Below are positions 10,001 to 18,300 of a DNA stretch of 64,000 nt, piece after piece (the first letter of the stretch is position 1; each line of letters opens with the position of its first letter). The stretch is taken from contig CALZFC010000107.1 in NCBI GenBank assembly GCA_945643635.1, positions 691,501 through 755,500 on the forward strand. Reading direction: 5' to 3'. Source of the stretch: Allodiplogaster sudhausi (lineage: Eukaryota; Nematoda; Chromadorea; Rhabditida; Diplogasteridae). The position numbers were made by a program, and so were the translations under genes. A model generated the notes under the pieces. That model worked only from the letters and a program-made list of their open reading frames with translations. It was not told the origin of the DNA and did no database searches.

Positions 10001-10773
10001 CCCCAGTGTTTCCAATTTCCATTGGAAATTTCTTATCCCCTGTGTTTTTGTGTGCTAGCCTAGTATTTAGTGTCGTTACTACTGTATAGTGTTAGTGTGA
10101 CCAGAGCGAGTTATGATTTCTCTCCTTCTTTCTCGGGTTGACCTATGCAGGTCATGCAAGAGGCCCGGCTTTCTTCCATCGATTGATTGCCTCATTCTGT
10201 TGTCGCCTCTCCCTCATCCTTTTTCACACCTTTTCTTCACTTGCTACCTTGCGTAAGCCCCGGTGCGGGTGCTTACTTCTTCTTCTCTGTTTAGGCCGCC
10301 AATTAAGGCCAATTTTAACCTCGCTTCCCATATCATCATTACTACTCTTCTGGAGTAGCTTTATCATTATTACTACTCGTTTAGAGTAGCGTCTTCATCA
10401 TTTAAGCCTTCTTCTCTTCTCATCGATGTTAATTCTTCTTTTTAATTGATTTGTCGTATATAAACCTTGTCGTGTTACTCGAGTTACGCTTGTTGAAACA
10501 CATTTTACTTCTCAACATGCACTCCAACCACGTCCACGACGTGCAATCTTCACACGGCAAATCCAATTTTGCACAGTTTTCATCAGAAGCAAACTCGCCG
10601 AGTGGATCATCGCTCCATCTTCCAAACTCTCTGAAGGCACTTATCGTTATGGTAAATAATAAGTTCTGCCTACAAACTTACCTTTCCACAGCTCGGGAAG
10701 GCGTTATGAGTTCATCGAACGTCCTCTTTTGTCTTACTGGTGAAGAGAGAAAGGAAAAATCGTCTTCTTCCAT
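4016..10773 (-). CDS. Unidentified multi-exon gene, split in exon 2 by an LTR retrotransposon
   Basis: I do not recognise this gene. Exon 1 (10682-10773) begins MEEDDFSFLSSPVRQKRTF and ends at a strong gtaagt donor. Exon 2 starts at 10630, is interrupted at 10576, and resumes at 5539 after the retroelement, ending at a donor at 5526. Further open blocks on the same strand: about 5470-5330 (DAFSMRDAEGN), 5020-4790 (LIRSDEDGSLRQTLCEHLKN), 4740-4620 (acidic, SLSDEDKE), 4580-4440 (ALHDFMHGRSRTGKMF), 4370-4235 (LVVVHLEAYEYMHPDGRL) and a last exon from about 4168 ending LSFGLEGL at TAA 4016-4018. The mix of charged and hydrophobic blocks suggests a soluble protein. The phase between exons 2 and 3 is unresolved. 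As sequenced, the insertion should disrupt the transcript. A splice-acceptor-like CAG lies 4 nt upstream of the ATG. Confidence 0.6.
5545..6157 (+). repeat. 5' long terminal repeat
   Basis: Starts TGTTTCCAATTTACATTGG and ends TTTTGCACA. It carries a CT-rich 44-bp segment near 5654-5700 that is missing from the 3' LTR. The sequence just after it begins TGGTGCG, compatible with the start of a tRNA primer-binding site. A TATATAAA-type box occurs near 6038-6045. Confidence 0.92.
6099..6902 (+). CDS. Retrotransposon gag-like protein (DUF1759 start)
   Basis: The ATG lies inside the end of the 5' LTR. The product has Pro/Ser-rich repeats (PYSS motifs around residues 60-75), an acidic Glu run, a Gln run, and near the C-terminus ALPTFDGKLKEYDELVNAF, matching the start of the DUF1759 capsid-like domain of BEL/Pao elements (xLPxFDGxxxEWxxFxxxF). 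It stops soon after YLKSC, where the family domain should continue for more than 100 residues, so an internal deletion joined it almost directly to the protease region. Confidence 0.75.
   Translation: MHSNHVHDVQSSHGKSNFAHGAYDTVSSFGQRGIGQSNPRGAFTHVSQSSLPVKPYSSAPERPYSSVPVRPYSSLPSASRTGVGRLAFEREEMASDIFNDMMTQSSNRIPPPAEEIPLENPAEWPGWKILMPNDEEEEEEQPEQSRMGDGTPSTSLQHINVGFQNGQSGVPGLHEEQQQQPQAVAAAPRSEWTSGPQQPLPPVGFVPNTNFYRLPDLPPMALPTFDGKLKEYDELVNAFAEAVDRRPDLSEQTKILYLKSCAYRTLL
6880..7998 (+). CDS. Retropepsin-like aspartic protease / DUF1758 region
   Basis: The open frame overlaps the end of gag by 23 nt in another frame. It contains VMLDTGATVCLVSKSF (catalytic D-T/S-G motif) at about residues 45-60, LAILGVGGHS downstream and, further on, LPSGLRLLRSKFGYVIG, which resembles the end of the BEL/Pao DUF1758 protease domain. 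The remaining 200 residues are Arg/Lys/Ser-rich and low in similarity to anything I know. No ATG is evident at the start, so it may be made by frameshifting or from a spliced RNA. Its 3' two-thirds fall in the duplicated 1.4-kb unit. Confidence 0.7.
   Translation: MPTVLFSDKKHKSSSHLLTANVTVVLPGKQPIRTRVMLDTGATVCLVSKSFVQQHGIKPTRKRKLAILGVGGHSKGEEDYDIAQLIIETGKGEKIKVNALIFDNPIPPVHNPRLSKKDAAFVRENKIRLAEYPREDLSPPDLLLSLSATLDILDFRKPRSLPSGLRLLRSKFGYVIGSASAKDALDDSEPIASSNSQRSRPSSKKASFAKKQVRETSKTSKDALSTQSKSSHSTVMRVQHVASGDKPTEVASREHPRQSKFKERTKPPLSRVHFTRPRRPPTSFVPSATVADTRLEREVHFSHDLNEYSFFWNEQNQPEVSPPLNSLNKTDKIRKKRSRRTKHRHFNPPWQNSEAEHVFLAGGSVTGTERFQ
7200..8618 (+). repeat. Tandem duplication, unit 1 (1,419 bp)
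   Basis: The segment beginning gtccacaacccgagattgag recurs exactly 1,419 bp downstream (8619-10037). The two units differ at only about four to six bases in the parts I compared. Unit 1 ends with the first 32 bp of the LTR (8587-8618). Confidence 0.92.
8619..10037 (+). repeat. Tandem duplication, unit 2 (1,419 bp)
   Basis: Second copy of the internal segment, running directly into the 3' LTR. Its open frame repeats the C-terminal part of the protease ORF and ends at the homologous stop near 9415. Confidence 0.92.
10007..10575 (+). repeat. 3' long terminal repeat
   Basis: Matches the 5' LTR over its whole length apart from a 44-bp gap and a handful of substitutions. The base before it is not a clear polypurine tract (it reads aagcccccag), which is unusual for a retroelement. 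Confidence 0.92.
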
Positions 10774-10855
10774 TATTCTGCAAGCAACAATAATAAACAA
10801 ACATGAAATGGTTTACTTGAAAAGGTATTTAAATAGGAAGTCAAAAAGAGACGCG

Positions 10856-11173
10856 TAAGAATTGCGTGTTTGGGTGCACTATAGAGGCAAGATGAACTTT
10901 CCAATAGTATGTTGCGTGGTGTAATTTGCGAATATGAACTTTCCTATAGATGAACGCGATGAACAGATGAACAGATGAACTTTCCTAACTGCCACTGTTC
11001 TAACTTCCAAGCAACAAGTACTGTAGTTCCCCTTGACATATTGTTTGTCAACTTAATCTGGTCATTTTATTCTGTTGTTTGTTCGTCTCTGGCACTCTCC
11101 GAGTTTTCTAGTTTTATGTTTTTGTTTCATTATTGTCTAACCAGTGATAGTTTTTGAGTTATCGCTTAAAATG
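10856..11173. repeat. Inverted duplication, arm 2 (copy of FAM172A upstream region)
   Basis: Inverted relative to 2646-3867 and lacking the 2820-3737 element. It ends at the same cgcttaaaATG as the FAM172A start, but the codons after this ATG are unrelated. It lies between the split gene and the TLDc gene, so it could supply promoter sequence to the latter. Confidence 0.85.
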
Positions 11174-11313
11174 CTTCATCCCACGAATTGCTCTTCTTCA
11201 AATTTCGGCGCCATTTTTTAAGCAGACGTTTTAAAATGTCAAATTTAAAATATGGTCAGCATAATTTTTTTTAATCATGAACTGCGTGAAAATTGCAGCT
11301 TGGAAAGGTTGTG

Positions 11314-13399
11314 ATGGGCAACGAATCCTCGAAGAAAGAAGAGCCCCATCTTGAGGGGAAAGTTAAGTTTACAGGGCAAGATTATCGAGTCTCGGAGATC
11401 TGGAAACAGAGATTCAACCAGTTAACGAACGGGGAGGAAACTCTTCGTGCTGATCACTTGTTGGTTAGCCTAATCATTTTAATCCCATCCAGTCTATTTT
11501 ATTTAGCTTGTTAAAAGTATCCCACATTCATCGAAGGTTCGTTTTGGCCGTGAACTGGGCTTAGTTCTCTGGAAGGCATGGACCGGCGATACGCCAAGCA
11601 GTCTGACAGTGGAAGAGTGGTTTCCTCATGCGTATCCCCTCTTCTCCTCTTCCGATGCCTGGTTGCAAGTGCTTCGTGATCCTCAACTCGCACTTTCTTT
11701 TTCTGCCAACTTTGCTGGCTGCCGGTCGTCGTCTGAAGATTGTCATTTCATTCAACAAGTCCTTGCGAGAATAGTTAGTGAGATAAAATGGAGAGAAAGA
11801 GAGATAGAGAAAAGAGCGAGAGAGAGAGAGAGGGAGAGAAAGAAATAGCGAGAAGAGAGGGCTAGGAGACCGGAGAGAGTGAGAGAAGAGCCAGCTGTCC
11901 AGACAGAATACGGTTCCGGTGTGGAGGATTGGAACAAATGGAAGCATGCGGAGTGCCCGAGAATGCTGGACTCTGTCCAGAGATATTTCGTGAATTCTTT
12001 CTTGCTTTCTCCAACACCGGTTCGTTCCCTTGTCTTAATTGTAATTCTCTGAGTGATATTCTTCTTCAACAGCTTCTTGATGTCCCTGTCTCAACCATTC
12101 TCACGCCCTTCATGATGTGGTTCCTGCGATGTGGCATTCCGGTATTTTATCTGTCGCACGAGGTTCCTTCTTTCAGCCAATTCTAATTGCTTTAAGTTAT
12201 AACTTAGAACAATTCTTCCACAACTTTCTGTTCTACAGTTGTTTAATTAAGAAGGAAAGCGAGTCTTCGTGGGATCTTCTGCACTCCTCTGCCAGCGGCG
12301 GCCTCTCTTCGTCTCGATTCGAGTCTTCTGTCTTCGGTTACCGTAGTGCTACCATCACCTTCTTCCGTACCGTAGAAGGTATCTTCGCCGTTGGCTGCGA
12401 CTCGGAATGGCGCAACTCTGGCTCTCGCTTCGGAGGCGCGGACTGTTGGATGCAGCAGCTAGCACCGTCAGTGGCAACGAGGGAGCATGGAGCAGCCTCT
12501 CTCTACTGTAATCTCAAACTGAGAACTGCACCCCTAGCCATTTCTTGGAAACACACCACCATCACTGACAACAACTTCACCAACGTGCTGGACATTGAGG
12601 TGACTCCCCACAGTAGTCATTCTCAATCTGCTCTGTATCCGGCTTCTTCCTAATTGAGGTATGGGCATGTGGCCCGAGTAGCTCACGAGAAGACCACACG
12701 AAACTGAAGCAGTGGCAGCGGAGACAGACGGACCGCCACGCCAAAGTCAGTCGCTGCTCTCTCTCGGAGTGAAGCAGTCACTGGCTGCCGCCTCCTCTCG
12801 GAGTGAAGCAGTCACTGGCTGCCGCCTCCTCTCGGAGTGAAGCAGTCACTGGCTGCCGCCTCCTCTCGGAGTGAAGCAGTCACTGGCTGCCGCCTCCTCT
12901 CGGAGTGAAGCAGTCACTGGCTGCCGCCTCCTCTCGGAGTGAAGCAGTCACTGGCTGCCGCCTCCTCTCGGAGTGAAGCAGTCACTGGCTGCCGCCTCCT
13001 CTCGGAGTGAAGCAGTCACTGGCTGCCGCCTCCTCTCGGAGTGAAGCAGTCACTGGCTGCCGCCTCCTCTCGGAGTGAAGCAGTCACTGGCTGCCGCCTC
13101 CTCTCGGAGTGAAGCAGTCACTGGCTGCCGCCTCCTCTCGGAGTGAAGCAGTCACTGGCTGCCGCCTCCTCTCGGAGTGAAGCAGTCACTGGCTGCCGCC
13201 TCCTCTCGGAGTGAAGCAGTCACTGGCTGCCGCCTCCTCTCGGAGTGAAGCAGTCACTGGCTGCCGCCTCCTCTCGGAGTGAACTCGACTCTTGAAGGTG
13301 CCCCTGCCTGGACAGTGGGATGCGGACAAAACAATTCTCGAGATGGCTGGTTTTACTTTCTCGAATGAGCCTCGTCACACTGAGTACGAGAGGAGGTAG
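11314..13399 (+). CDS. MEAK7: TLDc-domain protein, MEAK7 (TLDC1)-like, N-myristoylation motif
   Basis: ATG at 11314 starts MGNESSKK, a good N-myristoylation signal (Gly2, Ser6). Exon 1 ends at the gttagc donor at 11466; exon 2 (about 11537-11776) and exon 3 (about 11900-12019) give a helical middle region. The next exons (about 12072-12598) hold the TLDc core with ITFFRT, FAVGCDSEWRNS and RFGGADCWMQQLAP. The domain end VWACGPSS follows at about 12658, and the tail exon 13298-13399 (ILEMAGFTFSNEPRH) resembles the C-terminal tail of MEAK7. Family knowledge: MEAK7 is a lysosome-associated mTOR partner, and TLDc proteins bind the V-ATPase. The last intron (12746-13297) is swollen by a minisatellite. 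An acceptor-like AG at 11297-11298 precedes the start codon. Confidence 0.8.
12757..13283 (+). repeat. 34-bp minisatellite, about 15.5 copies
   Basis: Nearly perfect head-to-tail copies of gaagcagtcactggctgccg plus cctcctctcggagt. The array occupies almost all of the last intron of the TLDc gene. Reading through the intron meets TGA inside the first unit, so intron retention would truncate the tail exon. Confidence 0.95.
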
Positions 13400-13737
13400 C
13401 ACCCACCGCGGTTCTTCGCTTTTCAGTCATCTGCTACATCAGAGTTGAAAGGAAGTCCCACTTTTACGTTCACTCGCCCTGACCCGTATCCGACCCCGAA
13501 TTTTACTGAAATATTGGCTAAAAATTAATTTTTAGCATATCCCACCTGACTCCTTGAGCCACAAATCCCGTTCCATCTTGATTTGACACTGGATTCTATT
13601 CACTGTGCTCTCTAGTCATTCCTGCTCATGCTCAATTACATATCGCGAGCAATGTTTACTAGAACAATGCTTACTTATAATTAAAAGTTCTACCGTTTTT
13701 GGAATGAAACGTTGGTGAGAACGGATGATAAACATGG
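13400..13737. other. Convergent intergenic region
   Basis: AT-rich sequence between the 3' ends of the TLDc gene and the NAXD gene. I see nothing else convincing. Confidence 0.5.
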
Positions 13738-14962
13738 TCATTCCGAGCTGGAAGGGTGCTCAATCTGTCTCAATAGAGGAGCAATTCGGTGGATGACGTC
13801 ACTCGCCAGCATGCCACGCCCCATTTCATGCTCAGTGACGCGACTGGCTTCGCGCACCAAGGAACACGCAGCACTCACTGCCAGGCGCTTCTCTTCTTCC
13901 TCTCCGGCCCTGCACACTCACTCCCCATCTCTCTCTCTCCCCTCTCTCTCTCTCCTCTCTTTCTCTCTATACATATACAGTGCTAACCACCGAGCCCAGA
14001 GAAGGAAAGCAGTGAGAATGCCACTGAGTAGATCTCCGATCCCTCCTGGCCGTCGCAAGTTGCCTGGGCTGTCGAGCCCTTGATCTGAGAGTACCTCTTA
14101 TTTCTTCTCTCTTTCACAAGTGGTAATGAATGACTCACGGCTTCCATCCAAGTCGTAAAAGTGGTCGCGTGGACCCTTCACAAGAATTGCCATTCCTAGC
14201 TTGCTGGCCAACTCGGATACGGTAGCTTCCATCCAAAAGTGATACTTATTCCATTCGAGTACAAAGAAAGGTGATGTGAAAGAGAGAGAAACCTCATGAG
14301 AGGAAGCATTGAGAGTGTGTTTCTCCAGCACTTTGAAGGCCAATCTGTCCAGCTCAGCCGCATTTGGTGTCAAAACGGCGTCAGAGTGGGAATGGATCTC
14401 TGGCCACTTCTCAGTCAGCGCGAACAAGCCATCCTAAAATCTATTCAGGGAAAATGATGTCCGAAATATATCAGGAAAACGGTGCTATAAGATGAAGGGA
14501 ATGAATGAACAAACAGCATCGACTACTGTAGGCAGTCTGTGCTTGGCAGCAGCAACTAAGAGACGATGAACGAGAAGAGAAGCGGAGGGGGAACGGCCCA
14601 GTCCCGGCCCAATCAGCAAAGCATGCAGACGGGGGAGGTACTCTTCCACGTAGTCCGGCTACATGGGAGGGGAGTGCAATGACATCCAATTACTTCTTGC
14701 GACAAGTAGAACCTCTTGTGATGGGTGCACCATGAGATCAGGAGAATAGGTCTTGATTACGGCAGCGGCTTCAGGTGGCGCGAAGACGTGGACAAGGTCT
14801 ACTCCCTGCAGCTTCTTTCATCAGCCACCAACAGAAACTGCTCAAGAAGCTGACCACTCTTAGCATAGCCAAGCCAGAGAAGAAGGGAGCTCCGCTGTAC
14901 TGCAAAGAGCCGCCAACTATGCCGATCTTGCCACAGCTTCCCTTCAATAGTTCCTGGGTCAT
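13738..14962 (-). CDS. NAXD: ATP/ADP-dependent NAD(P)H-hydrate dehydratase (carbohydrate kinase family)
   Basis: This enzyme repairs hydrated NADH and NADPH. Exons read in order: KIGIVGGSLQYSGAPFFSG (about 14930), GVDLVHVFAPPEAAAVIK, SPDLMVHP, then LPRLHALLIGPGLGRSPS (about 14640), LPTVVDA, DGLFALTEK with LTPNAAELDRL (about 14390). SELASKLGMAILVKGPRD and a GGIGDLLSGILTAF exon (about 14030) carrying the catalytic GxGD follow, then a C-terminal helical exon ending at TGA 13738-13740. All core ribokinase-fold motifs are present. The intron in front of the last exon contains a CT/GA run. The first exon is uncertain: ATG at 14962 gives a short cytosolic N-terminus; a longer form using sequence near 15030 is possible but did not join in frame. 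The gene follows the TBK1-like gene on the same strand. Confidence 0.88.
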
Positions 14963-15352
14963 GAGTTTCCCTGCCACGGGAAGGAGTCACCTTATGCAGG
15001 GAAGCAGAGAGACAAGGTAGAAGCTTGCGTACTCCCTCCATTTCCATTCCAGTTCACCTCAATCTTAGAACACGTAAGAAAACTAATTCCTAGTTCCCCA
15101 GTACTTAGTTGTGGAATCACCCGAGCATCCTTCACTAGAACAGTTAATTCATTTACTCGTTTATCAGTATAAGCAATTTGGCAGTGAAGGAATGGCATAA
15201 CACATAAAACACTCGCACAAAAACCACAAAGAAAACAATGTTAGGAACCTGTTGTCAAAATCTTAGAAGAACCTGTTATCAAAATATTAAGTCATGAGAA
15301 ATTCCGCTATATATGTACAGTATTTACAGGCGTATCAACCAAAGAAAAGATG

Positions 15353-18300
15353 TCAAAGAAGTAGCGCAGACTTGTCTATTACATTAACGGAAACCGCGTC
15401 GATCTTCTTGCACAACTCTTCGATCTGGTGCATTTGAAGCTTCATTTCACGGCGAAAACTCGCTGTCTTCGTCAGCTTCTGACGAAGATCCTCTCCAGCA
15501 TTTCCAGAATAAGTCGCCAGGAATTTTGAAACACGGTTCTTAATAAATTAACAATTGCATCAAGACTATCCTAATGCAATAGCACTGAGTAGAGATATAA
15601 TATCAGCGCATTGTAGCATTCGCTCAAGAAATAACCAAAGGACAAAAACATTGAAATAGCTCTTTAACCTGAGAAGCATGAAGAGTGGAGAGAACGAGGG
15701 CAATGGTATCTCTGAGTTTCTCATGAGTGAGGTGGAGTTGACGAGAGAGAGAGAAGAAGGACTCGAAGAGAGGAGAGGTAGCAGAGTCGGAGAGACGCTC
15801 AGAGATGTCCTTCTTCAGCCCCGCCACTCTCTCCTCGCACCTCTTCATAATCGTCTCCGTCCATTTCTTATCCACTTCCGATCCACTCCCCCGGCGAAGT
15901 CTCTCCAGTGCATCTCAACCATGCATTTAGTCAGAGGAATGAAAAGGCTTCAATTGCCGAGAATAAATGTTAACCTCGACAGTTTGGAACAGCTCTGTCA
16001 GGCATAGGAGTGAAGAGGGGAGCGAGTTGTCCTTCATGAACTGCAAGTTCTGCCTGGTATGAAGAGAGAGCGGCGGAGTGCTTGCACAGCTCTCTGCGTG
16101 CATCCCCAAGGGGCTCGGCCACATCCTTCCCCTCCTTCGACACAGCGCAGGCCACTGCGCCCAGAGTCTCAGCCACCCGCAACTCCGCACTCGCCGTCTT
16201 TGTAGCAGCCAGTAATTCACTGCACTTCACCGACACCTTAACACAACTTTAGTTCTACAACTAACTAAGAAGAAAGACAAAGGACCGACCCTTTCGAGTT
16301 GAGAGCGGAGGATCTGTCCAAGGGAATCCCAGTGAGAACAGAGATCCTCAGCCTCTTCATGAGCCATGAATGCTCTCTGCAGGAGTGCAGTCCACTTCTC
16401 ATCACTCGTTCTAGGCTCCACCATCGGCGGCCCTCGAATTGAAGAAATCAATGGAAGCCGGCAAGGAAAGAGACAACGTCATGTTTTACCAAGAGGGAGA
16501 GTACTCGCTGTTCCCGTGGCCTGCTTGCACCAGACAACGACGACTTCATTGGGGGGAAGCTCGGCCACTCGGATGGTCGTGCCGGGGGAGACGAAGTGGA
16601 CGAAGCGGCGAGACACGATGACTGGCTCCGCATCTCGGGGGACACCGAGAACCTCGTTCAGTGCTAAGCGATCTCTGAAGTGAATAACAAAGAAGATGAA
16701 AGTGGGAGAGAGGACTGACGGGAATTGAGTGGCAGGCAGTTCCATGTGGTTGGACATGGCGAAGCGAGGCAAGACAAGGATCTGACGAGGACGAGCAGAG
16801 GAAAGACAACGACATGCCGACAGGAACTTCCCGTATTCGGGACAGTCCAACTGCTGCACGATCATTGAGTTGATGCATTGGCGAAGCCATCTCAATCATA
16901 TTATTTTTCTATTATAATATTCCAGATACAAAAAGAATACGCATCTAATAAGGATTAACAGAATTCTGAACCAACATTGGGTAGAAGTCATTTCGAATGC
17001 TGTAATAATACTTGAAACCGCCGTTCTTTTCTACTCTTGCTGTGATTGCGCCTACAAATAAACAAGAATATTACACATACTTTCAGAGAGAGAGAGAGGA
17101 GAGAGAGAGGAGAGACAGAGAGGAGAGAGAGAGAGGAGAGAGAGAGAGGAGAGAGAGAGAGGAGAGAGAGAGAACGAGGGTGGTAAGTGTAGCCAACCGT
17201 TAGGTCGCTGTGAGAGCATGTCATTGAGGATATGGCGGGCAGCTGGGAAGGGAAGAGTGGCAGTGGCTGCGTTGAAAAGGGTGACTCCAATGGACCAGAG
17301 GTCACATCTCTCTGCCTGGTACGGAGTATTCATGCGCCTCTGCCCTGGATGCTTCACATACTCGCCCATCAGTGCCGGATGCTATAAGTTTCCACTTTAA
17401 TGAAGCTCGCACCAAAAGAAATTAACCAAGTAGGCCTCAGTGCCAACGATAGAGTAGAGACCCTGCTCCTGGTTTTCTAACTCTCTCGCGAATCCAAAGT
17501 CGCAAAGTTTGAAGTGAAAGGCATAGCTCTTGGTTTGCATGCAATCTCCAAAAACCAAAATGTTCTGTGGTTTGACATCACGATGAGTTATCTTCTCTTC
17601 AATAAGCAGTTGCAGTGCGGTCCCTGCAGTAAACCTAATTAGCATGACATTCATTCACCAATACAAATGAAAATGGAAAACCACCAATGTCAGAACACAG
17701 CCGCTGGATACTGAAGGGAGGCAGGCCATTCATGAAGGGTACCATTCTAAGAAGCCGGTCGAGACTGCATTGAGCCTTTTCCATAATGATGCTCATCTCA
17801 TGCGGCCCCTCGTCAGACCCGAGTACCTAGAATGGATTCATGCAGTCACACAGAATTTGAGTGAACTGATGAAACAAGCTGTGACTAACAAGGGAACCGT
17901 CTGAAGATAAGTTGGAGAATTTTGATCTCACCTATCCAGATCGATAGTCCAAGTCGAGAAATGATGATAACCATTTTTACTTTTTCCTTAATGGCCTCTG
18001 GCGATTTTATATTGATTTTTAAATTTTGCATAAAATCGCGGATTTAGTGACCTTGCCATTGTCAATGTGTCACTTAAGCAATTAAACATGGCCTGCGCGG
18101 CGCAGTGGGATGCGCGCTCGCCTGCAGTTTTGAGCGTCGCAGGTTCGAACCCCATTCGGTTCAAATATTTTGCTGCAGTTTTGCAAGTTCAAATTTGAAG
18201 AAGTACATAAAGAGAAAATTTTTTCAATGAGAGGAGAGTGCATATACACTTTAAATTGGTGTTAAAAAATTTTTTACTTGTGTATAAGGGCATTCCGTGT

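Larger units (their letters stand above)
5545..10575 (+). mobile_element. LTR retrotransposon, BEL/Pao-like, non-autonomous (gag-pro only)
   Basis: Two long terminal repeats (613 and 569 bp, both TG...CA) enclose a gag-like ORF, an aspartic protease region and a 1.4-kb segment present twice in tandem. A 5-bp target duplication GTTTT flanks the element at 5540-5544 and 10576-10580. Gag ends in a DUF1759-like stretch and the protease/DUF1758-like region follows, an arrangement typical of BEL/Pao elements. No reverse transcriptase, RNase H or integrase is seen, so it would need helper proteins. LTRs differ by one 44-bp indel and only a few substitutions, so the insertion is fairly recent. Confidence 0.93.

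Noticed and set aside
8132..10015. Minus-strand ORFs of 154-194 codons repeated 1,419 bp apart
   Set aside because: Antisense to the retroelement and identical only because of its internal duplication.
12757..13283. Possible CRISPR-like array
   Set aside because: Units are contiguous with no unique spacers, and the genome is eukaryotic; it is a minisatellite.
13712..14083. 123-codon plus-strand ORF
   Set aside because: Overlaps NAXD exons on the opposite strand that carry the conserved GxGD motif and C-terminal helix.
18089..18160. tRNA gene
   Set aside because: A and B boxes are present but no full acceptor stem or anticodon loop could be folded; it is repeated in the palindrome, which fits a SINE head.
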